From: Lachnospiraceae bacterium
GTDB lineage: Bacteria; Bacillota; Clostridia; Lachnospirales; Lachnospiraceae
Direction: 5' to 3'
NCBI GenBank assembly: GCA_030537145.1
Contig: JAUNON010000003.1
Location: 41,761 to 105,760, forward strand
Length of the DNA stretch: 64,000 bases
The notes beneath the pieces are model-generated. The model worked only from the letters and a program-made list of their open reading frames with translations, was not told the origin of the DNA and did no database searches. Within the stretch, counting starts at the first letter, position 1. Each line of letters begins with the position of its first letter. Made by a program: the position numbers and the translations under genes. Below, in pieces: positions 1 through 10,460 of this stretch.

Positions 1-2
1 TG

Positions 3-809
3 TATGTAGCCAGAAAATACTTTGCATTGCTCCGTAAGACCTTTCGGATTACGGGGGATGTGTCTGTAAAAATCCATGGAATACACGGTCAGAACCGGAC
101 CTTTTGCGTTACTGTAAAAAATCACGGGGATGCACTCCGCATTTTGCAGGCATCCCGCCTGATTACACCCGGGCTGGAGGTGGCGGAAAAGCTGTCTCTG
201 GTGGATAATCTGATCGTACAGAGATCCTGCTGCAGGCGGGCATTCCTGCGGGGCGCTTTTCTGGTGGCAGGATCCATCAGCGATCCGCAGAAGTTCTATC
301 ATTTTGAGATTGTCTGTGCCACCCGGTCCAAGGCGGTGCAGCTTCAGGAGATGATCGGAAGCTTTGAGCTGGATGCCAAGATCGTGGAGCGCAAAGGCCA
401 CTTTGTGGTGTACATAAAAGAAGGTGCTCAGATCGTGGATATGCTGAATGTGATGGAGGCGCACAATGCGCTGATGAAGCTGGAAAATATCCGGATTGTG
501 CGGGAAATGCGCAATTCGGTGAACCGGAAGGTAAACTGCGAAACGGCCAATATTCATAAGACGGTCAGCGCAGCGGTAAAGCAGGTAGAGGATATCCAGT
601 ACCTGCAAAGGCACGTTGGATTGGATAAGCTGCCGGAAAATCTGGCAGAGGTGGCCAGACTGCGCCTGGAGCAGCAGGATGCCACATTGAAGGAGCTGGG
701 AATGATGCTGTCTCCTCCGGTAGGCAAGTCGGGGGTAAATCACCGTCTGCGCAGGCTGGGAGAGATGGCGGATAAGCTGAGAGAAAAAAAGGAGGATCCG
801 TATGATTGA
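3..809 (+). CDS. whiA: Sporulation/division regulator WhiA, 5'-truncated by the window edge
   Basis: WhiA is a LAGLIDADG-like, helix-turn-helix DNA-binding protein that affects cell division and, in sporulating lineages, development. The reading frame is open to the left edge (first whole codon at base 3, reading YVARKYFALLRKTF), so the first 40-60 residues lie outside the window. Visible parts are the homing-endonuclease-like N-terminal fold (RRAFLRGAFLVAGSISDP) and the C-terminal helix-turn-helix (LSPPVGKSGVNHRLRRLGEMA). The TTG at 27 is an internal codon and not a real start. The stop overlaps the start of the HPr-like gene by 8 bases, so the two are translationally coupled. A whiA-HPr/Crh order is conserved in many Firmicutes. 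Confidence 0.93.
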   Translation, partial: YVARKYFALLRKTFRITGDVSVKIHGIHGQNRTFCVTVKNHGDALRILQASRLITPGLEVAEKLSLVDNLIVQRSCCRRAFLRGAFLVAGSISDPQKFYHFEIVCATRSKAVQLQEMIGSFELDAKIVERKGHFVVYIKEGAQIVDMLNVMEAHNALMKLENIRIVREMRNSVNRKVNCETANIHKTVSAAVKQVEDIQYLQRHVGLDKLPENLAEVARLRLEQQDATLKELGMMLSPPVGKSGVNHRLRRLGEMADKLREKKEDPYD

Positions 810-1062
810 GAAAGCTGTAACTGTGCAGATGTCGGGAAAACAGGACCGGGAACCGGTCGCTGCCCTGCTGGTGCAGGCGGCCAGCCGCTACCGCAGTGCG
901 ATCTACCTGAAAAACGGCAGATACAATGTAAATGCCAAAAGCATTATGGGAATGATGATGCTGAGCATACGAAACGGAGATAAAATACAGGTCACAGCGG
1001 AAGGTGCAGACGAGAGTGAGGCGGTACAGAGGATGGAACAGTGCCTGTGCTGCTCCGGCTAA
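802..1062 (+). CDS. HPr-family phosphocarrier-like protein, Crh-like (no active-site histidine)
   Basis: This 86-residue protein aligns along its whole length with HPr. The catalytic His15 region, normally GIHARPA, reads KQDREPV, which places Asp at the position of the phosphorylatable histidine. The regulatory serine motif is intact (NAKSIMG, Ser47, equivalent to Ser46 of HPr), as is the GADE motif near the C-terminus. It therefore probably cannot pass phosphate in the PTS but could still be phosphorylated by HPr kinase and act with CcpA, as Bacillus Crh does (inference). The ribosome site GGAGG at 791 lies inside whiA. Bacillus crh also sits directly downstream of whiA, which supports the assignment. 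A cysteine-rich tail (CLCCSG) is unusual. Confidence 0.85.
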   Translation: MIEKAVTVQMSGKQDREPVAALLVQAASRYRSAIYLKNGRYNVNAKSIMGMMMLSIRNGDKIQVTAEGADESEAVQRMEQCLCCSG

Positions 1063-1131
1063 AAAGCCGGTACACATGGAGAAAATCCTCTGTCACCCAG
1101 GATAAATATGTGATGTAAGATCAAAATAGAG

Positions 1132-1180
1132 GGCCGTGCCCGCTGCCGATCACTGTAAGAGGCAGCGGGTGCGGCCTTTG
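1132..1180 (+). terminator. Strong hairpin after the whiA-HPr genes
   Basis: A 16-bp stem (1132-1147 with 1161-1176, two G-U pairs) closes a 13-base loop and is followed by TTTG. The stem is very stable but the T-run is weak, so termination is likely rather than certain. The rest of 1063-1406 holds only this hairpin and the promoter at 1240. Confidence 0.6.
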
Positions 1181-1239
1181 CAGCGGAGATCGATATCTTG
1201 TTTTTCTTACGGAGAAGCGCTTTCCTGCGTAAATAGCCG

Positions 1240-1268
1240 TTGCACTTTTGACAGAAACACCTTATAAT
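1240..1268 (+). promoter_or_regulatory. Sigma-A promoter of the FtsX-type ABC operon
   Basis: TTGCAC, 17 bp, TATAAT. It lies 138 bases before the first permease start. Confidence 0.7.
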
Positions 1269-1406
1269 ATATTTACATATTTTGGGACAGAATATTGTAT
1301 TTTTTGTGCGTTTGTGCCAAATTTCCGGAGAAAAATTTTCTGCTTTCCGGCGTGTAGGCATACGCCTCCTGATGGCTCAGGATTCCGCGAAAAGGCAGGT
1401 GATCGA

Positions 1407-2915
1407 ATGTCTGTTTTCAGAAGAGCGTTTTTATATATTTTCAGAAAACCGGTGAGGATGATACTTCTCTTTTTCCTTTTGTCTGCAATGGGACTTCTGA
1501 TGCTGTCGGGATTGTCCATTTATAACAGTGCTTCTGCATCGGCAGATGCGGTACGCAGGGCAGTAACCTCCGGCTTCGAGGTATCCTTCATACCGGAGCT
1601 GTATAATGGAGATATCATTGATACCTATACAAATGAAAAGGGCGAACTTGTGCGGGTACTTCATGTCTCCGCCCTGACACCGGATGGAATCGATCAGATC
1701 CTGGCGCTTGACGGGGTAGAAGGATATTATACTACCATTGGATATCATTCGTTATATACCGATCTGGATGTGATTCCGGGCCATTACACAGCCGCATTAC
1801 AGGAAATGAAAAAAGAAATTGCGGAAGATCCGGACAAGGCTCTGCAATATGAGCAGTATTTTTTGGCGGGAGAGACAAATTCAAAATCAATCCGGCTTCT
1901 TGAAACAGACGGAACCCAGTGGCAGCCTTACTTTGTAAATGGGGCAGTTGAGCTGGTGAAGGGGCGGCATCTGACGGCGGATGATGAAAGGAAGGCCATT
2001 CTTTCGGCCGAATTGGCTGACCGCAATCATCTGGCGCCGGGAGATACTCTGACGGTTTATGAATACGATTTTGTATCCGGTGAAGTCTACAGTGATCCGT
2101 ATGAAATGGAAATTATAGGAATTTTCCAGCCAAACTTTGAGGAGGAAATCTCATATTATTCGGTTGAGGATCAGATCCTGGACAATTTGATTTTTACGGG
2201 ACGGGAGGCGGACCCCTTTTTCCGGCGGGAATATGCGGAATTTTATGGGGGCCAGCCTGTCGTGAATGAAACAGAGCATTATACCAAGGTATTATTTTAT
2301 GTGGACAGCCCGCTGAACCTGGACCATGTCATGGAGCAGGTCCGCAATATGGACATTGCGGACTGGAAGTACTATATGATCGAAAAAAGTGACGAGGATT
2401 ACCGGAACGTAGCGGGACCGCTTCAGATGGTACTCAATCTTTCCGCTGCCCTGCTGGCGGTTACTGTGGCAGGCGCTTTTGCGGTTATCGCATTACTTCT
2501 TACGATGTGGACCCGCAGCCGCCGTACAGAGACAGGCATTTTACTGTCCATCGGCATTGCGAAACGGCAGATTATTCTTCAGCTTCTTCTGGAGGGCCTG
2601 ATCATTACGGCGGTCTCTTTCCTGCCCGCAGTTCTTTTGGCTAAGCCAGTAACCGCGGCAATCGGAAATACTATGATAGCCGTATCCGCACCGGAAGAGG
2701 ATGCCCAGCCATATGAGACCAAAATTGTAGAGGGCACTTACGATTTAGAGATTACCAAAACGGCAACGGAGACGGTTCCACTGGATTTTACGGTAAACGC
2801 AGGTATGCTGCTGGTGGTATTTGGATCCATGCTCGTTGTTACAGCCGCCACGATACTTGCTGCGTCTTATTGCATTATGCGGCGGAAGCCAAAGGAATTA
2901 TTGTTGAGGAGATAG
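1407..2915 (+). CDS. FtsX-like ABC transporter permease (first of pair)
   Basis: A 502-residue membrane protein of the MacB/FtsX permease class. One N-terminal membrane helix (about residues 15-38) is followed by a large extracellular domain of roughly 300 residues. Then come two membrane helices around a cytoplasmic coupling motif (TGILLSIGIAKRQI) and a last helix ending in the typical RRKPKELLLRR tail. The start at 1407 is preferred because it has an AGGTG ribosome site and gives a normal N-terminus; the longer open frame back to 1248 would begin within the promoter. It is followed after 3 bases by a paralogous permease and then by an ATPase. The three probably form one complex that exports a peptide or lipid or works mechanically on envelope proteins; the substrate is unknown. 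Confidence 0.88.
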   Translation: MSVFRRAFLYIFRKPVRMILLFFLLSAMGLLMLSGLSIYNSASASADAVRRAVTSGFEVSFIPELYNGDIIDTYTNEKGELVRVLHVSALTPDGIDQILALDGVEGYYTTIGYHSLYTDLDVIPGHYTAALQEMKKEIAEDPDKALQYEQYFLAGETNSKSIRLLETDGTQWQPYFVNGAVELVKGRHLTADDERKAILSAELADRNHLAPGDTLTVYEYDFVSGEVYSDPYEMEIIGIFQPNFEEEISYYSVEDQILDNLIFTGREADPFFRREYAEFYGGQPVVNETEHYTKVLFYVDSPLNLDHVMEQVRNMDIADWKYYMIEKSDEDYRNVAGPLQMVLNLSAALLAVTVAGAFAVIALLLTMWTRSRRTETGILLSIGIAKRQIILQLLLEGLIITAVSFLPAVLLAKPVTAAIGNTMIAVSAPEEDAQPYETKIVEGTYDLEITKTATETVPLDFTVNAGMLLVVFGSMLVVTAATILAASYCIMRRKPKELLLRR

Positions 2916-2918
2916 GGT

Positions 2919-4289
2919 ATGTCTGCCAAAAGAAGAGCAATTCTGTATATTACACGCAAAAAAGGAAAAACAATCCTTTTGCTGCTTTGCTTTTTTGTCA
3001 TTCTGGTGTTGATTTCCACGGCTTTGGAAATCAACAGCGCCTCGGAAATCAGCGGGGCAAATCTGCGAAAAGCATTTAAAGGATATTTTAAGGTGGCAGC
3101 CAGTCCGGAAGCAGAAACGGAGATTTCCATCGATGAGGATTTTGTTTCATCGGTCATGGCGCTGGGCGGTCTGAAAAGCTATAATGCGCAGCGTTCCTGC
3201 TATATGACTGTTCCAAAGCTTATTCTGAAGCCGGGGCGCTTTACGGCCGAAGGCAGCACAAAAGCCCGGATGACAACCTTGATCAGCAATACGGACAGCA
3301 GCCGCAATTCCTATTTCATGATGGATATGCTGACGCTGTCAGAGGGACACCATATTTCAGAAAACAGTTCGGAAGCGGCGCTGATTTCACGCACGCTGGC
3401 GGACCAGAACGGGCTGAAAATCGGAGATACGATTTCTGCCGTTATTACAGAGGATGTTACAGGGGATGCGGATATCCGGGGGCAGGAATTTTCGTTTCAG
3501 ATTGAAGGCATCTTTGAGGAGAAGGAGATCTTTCAGACGGAAGAAAATGCACCGGAATGCACGCTGGTGTCAAATTATATTTTTATTGATCAAAGCTCCG
3601 GGAATAAAATCAGAACCCTTTTAGATGGAGGACATCCTCAAGGATATGAAGGCAGTGTCACATTTTTCGTGGATGATCCAGAAGAAATGAATCAGATTGT
3701 AAACAAACTGAAGGAAAGTATGGGGGATGCTGCGGGCTCATTGGAAATTACAGAAAACAATTCCGCATATGAACAGGCAATGATACCGCTGAAAAAGCTG
3801 AGCAGTATGACGGAGGTTATGACCGTGGTAATTGCAGTGATCGGATGCGGAATAATTTCTCTTCTTTTACTGCTATGGGAACGTGACAGAATTCATGAAA
3901 TCGGCCTGCTGATGTCAGTGGGAATAAAGAAAAGCGGAATTTTCTTCCAGCAATTCATGGAATGCGGCTTGATCTTTGCGGCGGCATTTCTTCTGGCCGT
4001 GATCGTTTCTTTTCCGGCCGCCCGGCAGATTGGTTCCGTGCTGTATCATAATACGGTGGCTGAGGCGAAAGAAGATATGGGGTCCCCCGATGCATATGAA
4101 GCATATCAAAACCGCTACAATCAAACAGCCGCATTGGAGGCAGAACCGGAATTTGAAGTGAATTTGTCCGGATGGGCACTGGCCGGTCTGGGCGGAATCG
4201 GACTTGTACTGGTGATTGTTTCGGTAACGGTCTCTTTTGCAGCAGCGGCAAGGAAAAAACCAAAAGAGTTATTAATCATCATGGAATGA
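2919..4289 (+). CDS. FtsX-like ABC transporter permease (second of pair)
   Basis: A 456-residue paralogue of the preceding permease with the same layout: an N-terminal helix (ILLLLCFFVILVLISTALEI), an extracellular domain, two helices flanking the coupling loop (IGLLMSVGIKKSGIF), and a final helix before KKPKELLIIME. The start ATG follows a GAGGAGATAGGG ribosome site and lies 3 bases after the upstream stop. The pair likely forms a heterodimeric transmembrane core served by the ATPase at 4293. No substrate can be read from the sequence. Confidence 0.88.
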   Translation: MSAKRRAILYITRKKGKTILLLLCFFVILVLISTALEINSASEISGANLRKAFKGYFKVAASPEAETEISIDEDFVSSVMALGGLKSYNAQRSCYMTVPKLILKPGRFTAEGSTKARMTTLISNTDSSRNSYFMMDMLTLSEGHHISENSSEAALISRTLADQNGLKIGDTISAVITEDVTGDADIRGQEFSFQIEGIFEEKEIFQTEENAPECTLVSNYIFIDQSSGNKIRTLLDGGHPQGYEGSVTFFVDDPEEMNQIVNKLKESMGDAAGSLEITENNSAYEQAMIPLKKLSSMTEVMTVVIAVIGCGIISLLLLLWERDRIHEIGLLMSVGIKKSGIFFQQFMECGLIFAAAFLLAVIVSFPAARQIGSVLYHNTVAEAKEDMGSPDAYEAYQNRYNQTAALEAEPEFEVNLSGWALAGLGGIGLVLVIVSVTVSFAAAARKKPKELLIIME

Positions 4290-4292
4290 GGT

Positions 4293-4958
4293 ATGAAAAT
4301 GATTGAGGTCAGTAACCTGTCTTATTATTATACAAAGGAAAGAATGATTTTAAACGGAATTAATCTGGTTTTGGAAAATGGAAAGCTGTATGTGATTTTT
4401 GGCCCTTCTGGCTGCGGGAAAACGACGCTGCTGTCTTTGCTGGGTGGGCTGGATGAGGCGAAGGAAGGAACCATCGTAATTGACGGCAGAGAAGTGCGGG
4501 AAATTGGACTGGATAAACTGCGAAAAGAAAAGGTATCTTTTATTTTTCAGAATTATAATCTGATTGACTATATGACGCCGATAGAAAATGTGCAGCTAAC
4601 CGCCAGGGTGGATCCTCTGCCTGTCTTAGAGTCCATGGGGCTGACAGCAGAAGAAGCCAAACGCAATGTGCTTCGGTTATCCGGCGGCCAGCAGCAGAGA
4701 GTTGCAATCGCACGGGCGCTGGCATCGCAGAATCCCATTATTCTTGCGGATGAACCTACCGGAAATCTTGACGAAGGGACGGCAAAAGAAATTATGGGAA
4801 TCCTGAAGGACGCTGCAAGAATACATAACCGCTGCGTGGTACTGGTATCTCATTCCAGAGAAGCGGCAGAGATCGCAGATAAGGTGTTTGAATTGAAGGG
4901 CGGAAAATTGGAAGAAAGAGATCCGCAGTCTTACGCGCCTCCTTCTATAAGCGGGTGA
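4293..4958 (+). CDS. ABC transporter ATP-binding protein (LolD/MacB type)
   Basis: A 221-residue nucleotide-binding subunit. Walker A is GPSGCGKTT, the Q-loop is FQNYNL, the signature is [15 protein letters not shown], Walker B is [12 protein letters not shown], and the switch histidine is in LVSHS. The GNLD variant of the D-loop is usual for ATPases that serve MacB/FtsX-type permeases. It starts 3 bases after the second permease and is the last gene of the three-gene operon. No dedicated two-component system or resistance gene flanks it, so a link to antimicrobial-peptide defence, common for this class, is only possible. Confidence 0.93.
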   Translation: MKMIEVSNLSYYYTKERMILNGINLVLENGKLYVIFGPSGCGKTTLLSLLGGLDEAKEGTIVIDGREVREIGLDKLRKEKVSFIFQNYNLIDYMTPIENVQLTARVDPLPVLESMGLTAEEAKRNVLRLSGGQQQRVAIARALASQNPIILADEPTGNLDEGTAKEIMGILKDAARIHNRCVVLVSHSREAAEIADKVFELKGGKLEERDPQSYAPPSISG

Positions 4959-5020
4959 AACAGAAGCAGACGGGCGAATTTATCAGGGGTTGTCTAAGTG
5001 ACAGAAAGGAAGGTTTGGTT

Positions 5021-5572
5021 ATGACAAAAGAAGTGGAAGAAATGTTAGCTTTTAACAAGAAGTTTGTAGCGGAGAAGCGTTATGAGCAATATACCAGCAG
5101 TAAATATCCGGATAAAAAGATTGCTATCCTCACCTGCATGGATACACGGCTGATAGAGCTGCTGCCTGCCGCCCTGAATTTGAAAAACGGCGATGTGAAA
5201 ATGATTAAAAACGCCGGAGGCGTGGTTACGAATCCCTTTGGAAGCGTGATTCGCAGCCTGCTGGTCTCCATCATCGAGCTGGGCGTAAATGAGATCATGG
5301 TGATCGGCCATACGGATTGCGGTGTCCAGCACATTGACAGTGAAATGATGATCCATCATATGAAACAGCGGGGGATTCCCCAGGAATCCATCGATCTGAT
5401 GAAATATTGCGGCATTGATTTTGAAAAATGGCTGGCAGGCTTTGACAGTGTGGAAGCCTCTGTGGAAGAAACGGTGCACACCATCATAAACCACCCGCTG
5501 ATGCCGAAGGATATCCATGTGGGAGGCTATGTGATCAATACCCAGACCGGTGAGCTGACGGTAATCTGCTGA
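5021..5572 (+). CDS. Beta-class carbonic anhydrase (YtiB-like)
   Basis: A 183-residue cytoplasmic zinc enzyme that interconverts carbon dioxide and bicarbonate. The zinc and catalytic residues are visible as Cys39-x-Asp41-x-Arg43 (CMDTR) and His97-x2-Cys100 (HTDCG). It is short, like the Bacillus YtiB group. The ATG at 5021 is chosen for its AAGGAAGG ribosome site; the frame is open upstream to a GTG at 4955 that overlaps the ATPase gene, but that extension (QTGEFIRGCLSDRKEG) does not look like a family N-terminus. It may be read through from the ABC operon; no clear promoter was seen in the short gap. Confidence 0.92.
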   Translation: MTKEVEEMLAFNKKFVAEKRYEQYTSSKYPDKKIAILTCMDTRLIELLPAALNLKNGDVKMIKNAGGVVTNPFGSVIRSLLVSIIELGVNEIMVIGHTDCGVQHIDSEMMIHHMKQRGIPQESIDLMKYCGIDFEKWLAGFDSVEASVEETVHTIINHPLMPKDIHVGGYVINTQTGELTVIC

Positions 5573-5663
5573 TAGGGAAGCAGGCTGTGCGGCCTTGTAT
5601 CCAAAAGAATTTCTGTTTTTATAAAAAAAACCGAAAAAAATATAAAATATTCTAAAATTTTTC

Positions 5664-5692
5664 TTGCCTTTTCCTCGTTTTTACGGTATAGT
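5664..5692 (+). promoter_or_regulatory. Sigma-A promoter of the AGCS symporter gene
   Basis: TTGCCT, 17 bp, TATAGT, in an AT-rich stretch. It lies upstream of a terminator-like hairpin that precedes the gene. Confidence 0.65.
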
Positions 5693-5710
5693 CAGCTGGA
5701 ATAACGCACA

Positions 5711-5744
5711 AGGGAGTGGTTATAGCATAACCCGCTCCCTTTTT
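5711..5744 (+). promoter_or_regulatory. Attenuator-like hairpin in the symporter leader
   Basis: AGGGAGTGGTTAT can pair with ATAACCCGCTCCCT (one bulge) and is followed by TTTTT. It stands between the promoter and the start codon, about 15 bases after the expected transcription start, so it would end the transcript before the gene unless overridden. A hairpin in the same place is found before glnA in this window. Confidence 0.55.
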
Positions 5745-5782
5745 GCATTTTGCGAAAAACAACGAATGAAAGAGGTAAAATT

Positions 5783-7279
<1,497 letters not shown>

Positions 7280-7311
7280 CTTCCCCTGTCAGAATTAGAA
7301 ATTAAAAAGCG

Positions 7312-7394
7312 GGCTGCTGTAAAATCAAAAGACGAAGGCATTTGCATCCAGATCTTCCGGATACAAAGCTGTGCAGATTGATTTTACGGCAGCC
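7312..7394 (+). terminator. Palindromic terminator of the GCTGCYGYAAAAT family (copy 1)
   Basis: Arms 7312-7328 and 7378-7394 pair over 17 bp (one G-U) around a 49-base interior, followed by TGTTTG. It ends the symporter transcript. The same arm sequence recurs at five other intergenic sites in this window. The remainder of 7395-7591 holds a smaller dyad (GGCTTC / GAAGCC near 7408-7432) and the promoter at 7533. Confidence 0.7.
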
Positions 7395-7532
7395 TGTTTG
7401 CTGTTATAGGCTTCCGGTACCCGAAGCCCTATGGAAAAGCTTTTGCAGTTTTAAAGCGCAAACGCCTGCAGCCTTTCTATGAGAGATGACCCTGGGGCAA
7501 ACGTTGGGAAACAGAAAGCGGGGACACCGAGG

Positions 7533-7561
7533 TTGTCACCCGGAAAATTCGGTGTTATAAT
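7533..7561 (+). promoter_or_regulatory. Sigma-A promoter of the ABC-F gene
   Basis: TTGTCA, 17 bp, TATAAT. Transcription should begin near 7568, which rules out the ATG at 7565 as start and favours that at 7592. Confidence 0.7.
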
Positions 7562-7591
7562 CTCATGGAGTTTAAAGGAGCGGAAGGATTT

Positions 7592-9430
7592 ATGAATATT
7601 TTAACAGCAGAACAGATTACCAAATCTTATACGGAGCGGAAGCTTCTGGATCAAGTGTCCTTTTCCATGCAGGAGGGGGAGAAGATCGGAGTGATCGGCA
7701 TAAATGGAACCGGAAAATCTACCCTATTGAAAATATTAGCCGGAGAGGAGGAGCCGGATGAGGGGGAGCTGATTCTGGGAAACCATGTGGTGGTACGCTA
7801 TCTTCCCCAGAATCCGGAATTTCCTCTGCAAGCCGGAGTCCTGGAGACTGTTCTGGCGCACCGGGAGTCCCATGAGGAAGTCTGGGATAAAGAGGGAGAG
7901 GCCAAGCGTATGCTGACCCGGCTTGGGATTACGGACTTTGAACAGAAGGTGGGCGAGCTGTCCGGCGGCCAGAGGAAAAGGCTGGCATTGGCTGCGGTAC
8001 TGCTGTCTCCGGCGGATATTCTGATTTTGGATGAGCCGACGAACCATTTGGACAACGAGATGGCGGACTGGCTGGAGAGCTTCCTGAAAAATTGGAGAGG
8101 CTCTCTGATTATGGTAACGCATGACCGGTATTTTCTGGACAGCGTTTCCAACCGAATCGTAGAGATCGACAAGGGCCGGCTGTACAGTTACCAGGCAAAT
8201 TATTCCGGTTTTCTGGCTCTGAAGGCGGAGCGGGAGGAGATGGCGCTGGCATCGGAGCGGAAGCGTCAGTCGATTCTGCGGGTAGAGCTGGAGTGGATCC
8301 GGCGGGGAGCCAGGGCCCGCTCTACGAAGCAAAAGGCCCATATCCAGAGATATGAGAATCTGAAAAATCAAAGCGCGCCCCAGCAGGATTCAAAGGCAGA
8401 GATCAGTTCCCCGTCCTCCCGGCTTGGTAGGACTACCATAGAGCTGGAGCATCTCTCCAAAAGCTATGGAGACAGGGTGCTCTTCCGGGATTTCTCCTAT
8501 ATTTTTCTGAAGCAGGACCGGGTGGGCTTTATCGGGACGAATGGCTGCGGGAAAACGACCCTGATGAGGCTGATCGCCGGGCTGGAGCAGGCTGATAGCG
8601 GCCGGGTAGAAGTGGGACAGACGGTAAAGATCGGGTACTACGCCCAGGAATTTTTCGATATGGATCCGGCTCTGCGGGTGATTGATTATATAAAGGAAGG
8701 CGCAGAATATGTAAGGACAGAGGAGGGACTGGTGTCTGCCGCCAAAATGCTGGAGCGGTTTCTTTTTACATCGGATATGCAGTACAGTCCCATCGGAAAG
8801 CTGTCCGGCGGGGAAAAGCGCCGGCTTCGGCTGCTACGGGTGCTGATGGAGGCCCCGAATGTGCTGATCCTGGATGAACCCACCAATGACCTGGATATTA
8901 CCACCATGACCTTGCTGGAGGACTATCTGGATCATTATGAGGGCATTGTCATCACCGTGTCCCATGACCGGTATTTTCTGGACCGTATTGTCCGGCGGAT
9001 ATTTGCTTTTGAACAGGGAGTCCTGCGGCAGTACGAGGGCGGCTATACGGATTATGCCCAGCGAAAGGAATGGGAAGCGTGGAAGGCCATGGAGGAAGCC
9101 CAGGGACAGACGCAGGAAAAGGGCAGGAAAAAGGGAAAGGGGATTCCGGCAGGCGCAGAGCAGCCAAAAAGCGGAAAGCCCCGGGAAAACCGGAAGCTGA
9201 AATTTTCCTGGCAGGAGCAGAAGGATTATGAAACCATCGAGGGGGAAATCGCTGCGCTGGAAGAGCGGATCGCCTTTCTGGAAGAGGAAATGAACGGCGC
9301 CGCCAGTGATTTTGAGAAGCTGAACCAACTGACCGGAGAAAGGGAGGCGGCGGAACAGGCGCTGGAGGAAAAAATGGAACGGTGGATGTATCTGGAAGAG
9401 CTGGCACAGAAAATTGCGGATCAGACGTAA
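7592..9430 (+). CDS. ABC-F family ATPase (Uup-like)
   Basis: A 612-residue soluble protein with two ABC domains and no membrane segment. Domain 1 has GINGTGKST, LSGGQRKRLALA and LDEPTNHLD; domain 2 has GTNGCGKTT, LSGGEKRRLRLL and LDEPTNDLD. An interdomain linker with RRGARARSTKQKAHIQRYE, and a C-terminal coiled coil (about residues 530-610) after a basic spacer, are typical of Uup. Proteins of this class act on the ribosome or on branched DNA. The start at 7592 has the AAAGGAG site and lies just downstream of the promoter. A resistance role (as for Vga or Lsa) is less likely because the C-terminal coiled coil is of the Uup kind. Confidence 0.88.
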   Translation: MNILTAEQITKSYTERKLLDQVSFSMQEGEKIGVIGINGTGKSTLLKILAGEEEPDEGELILGNHVVVRYLPQNPEFPLQAGVLETVLAHRESHEEVWDKEGEAKRMLTRLGITDFEQKVGELSGGQRKRLALAAVLLSPADILILDEPTNHLDNEMADWLESFLKNWRGSLIMVTHDRYFLDSVSNRIVEIDKGRLYSYQANYSGFLALKAEREEMALASERKRQSILRVELEWIRRGARARSTKQKAHIQRYENLKNQSAPQQDSKAEISSPSSRLGRTTIELEHLSKSYGDRVLFRDFSYIFLKQDRVGFIGTNGCGKTTLMRLIAGLEQADSGRVEVGQTVKIGYYAQEFFDMDPALRVIDYIKEGAEYVRTEEGLVSAAKMLERFLFTSDMQYSPIGKLSGGEKRRLRLLRVLMEAPNVLILDEPTNDLDITTMTLLEDYLDHYEGIVITVSHDRYFLDRIVRRIFAFEQGVLRQYEGGYTDYAQRKEWEAWKAMEEAQGQTQEKGRKKGKGIPAGAEQPKSGKPRENRKLKFSWQEQKDYETIEGEIAALEERIAFLEEEMNGAASDFEKLNQLTGEREAAEQALEEKMERWMYLEELAQKIADQT

Positions 9431-9506
9431 CGTCTGGCCGTTCATGGAGGACCTCTGGCTTCTTTTGCCCTTTGATTTTGCGGCCGCCCCAAAGAGAAAA
9501 GGTGTA

Positions 9507-9535
9507 TTTACAGAGAAACCTGAAAATGATAAAAT
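9507..9535 (+). promoter_or_regulatory. Probable promoter of the ArsP_2-type transporter gene
   Basis: TTTACA, 17 bp, TAAAAT, about 50 bases before the start codon. No yybP-type manganese riboswitch could be seen in the short leader. Confidence 0.5.
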
Positions 9536-9583
9536 GTATGCGAACGGAATAGACGGAATAAGACTTCGGATAGGAGGAACAGG

Positions 9584-10432
9584 ATGGCTGATATAATCCT
9601 GGACTGTTTGATTGACACTTTGAAAACGGTGCCGTTTTTGTTTTTAACATATCTGCTTATGGAGTACATTGAGCATCGCACCAGTGATAAAACGAAGGGC
9701 ATGATCCGGCGGGCCGGAAAGTGGGGGCCGCTGTTTGGCGGAGTGCTGGGAGTGATTCCTCAGTGCGGTTTTTCCGCTGCGGCTGCCGGCCTTTTTTCCG
9801 GCAGGGTGATTACGCTGGGTACACTACTGGCAGTATTTTTGTCCACGTCCGATGAGATGCTGCCTATTTTACTGTCCAGTCAGGTGCCGCTGCCGTTAAT
9901 TTTGCGGATTTTGGCGCAAAAGGCAGTCATTGGCGTACTGGCGGGCTTTTTTGTGGATTTTGTATTCCGGAAATTTAATCAGCGCAAGATCGGCTCGAAA
10001 ATTCATGATATCTGTGTGCAGGAGCATTGTGAATGTGAGCACAGTATTGTAAAATCGGCGCTGAAGCATACGGGGAATATTGCCCTGTTTTTGCTGGTGG
10101 TATCGCTGGCGCTGAATCTGGTGATCGGCCTGATCGGAGAGGAAAATCTGGGGCGGCTGATCCTGAACTGGCCGGTGGCCGGGGAGCTGCTGGCAGGGGT
10201 GATCGGACTGATCCCCAACTGTGCGGCATCTGTGGTGATTACTACGCTGTACATGGAAGGCGCCATGAGCGCCGGAGCCATGATGGCCGGCCTGCTGGTG
10301 GGCTCCGGCGTAGGGCTTCTGGTTCTGTTTCGTACCAATAAAAGCCGGGCGGAAAACCTGAAAATTACGGCGATGCTCTATGTGATCGGGGTATTGGGCG
10401 GTATTGCGACAGGACTTTTGGGAAAAATATAA
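9584..10432 (+). CDS. Putative manganese/arsenic exporter (ArsP_2-like 10-TM family)
   Basis: A 282-residue integral membrane protein with an internal two-fold repeat: the motif IPQCGFSA in the first half is matched by IPNCAASV in the second. The family is catalogued as a putative heavy-metal exporter, first named for arsenic and later as a putative manganese transporter. A cytoplasmic loop in the middle (about residues 125-160) carries a His/Cys cluster (DICVQEHCECEH) that could bind metal. The gene has its own promoter and a GGAGGAACAGG ribosome site and ends 28 bases before the Hsp33 gene. The substrate is not established by the sequence. Confidence 0.75.
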   Translation: MADIILDCLIDTLKTVPFLFLTYLLMEYIEHRTSDKTKGMIRRAGKWGPLFGGVLGVIPQCGFSAAAAGLFSGRVITLGTLLAVFLSTSDEMLPILLSSQVPLPLILRILAQKAVIGVLAGFFVDFVFRKFNQRKIGSKIHDICVQEHCECEHSIVKSALKHTGNIALFLLVVSLALNLVIGLIGEENLGRLILNWPVAGELLAGVIGLIPNCAASVVITTLYMEGAMSAGAMMAGLLVGSGVGLLVLFRTNKSRAENLKITAMLYVIGVLGGIATGLLGKI

Positions 10433-10460
10433 CAAATATTACTATAACAGAGGTAATGCT

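Noticed and set aside
1248..1268. TTGACA at 1248 as a -35 box
   Set aside because: Only 9 bases separate it from TATAAT; TTGCAC at 1240 gives the proper 17-base spacing.
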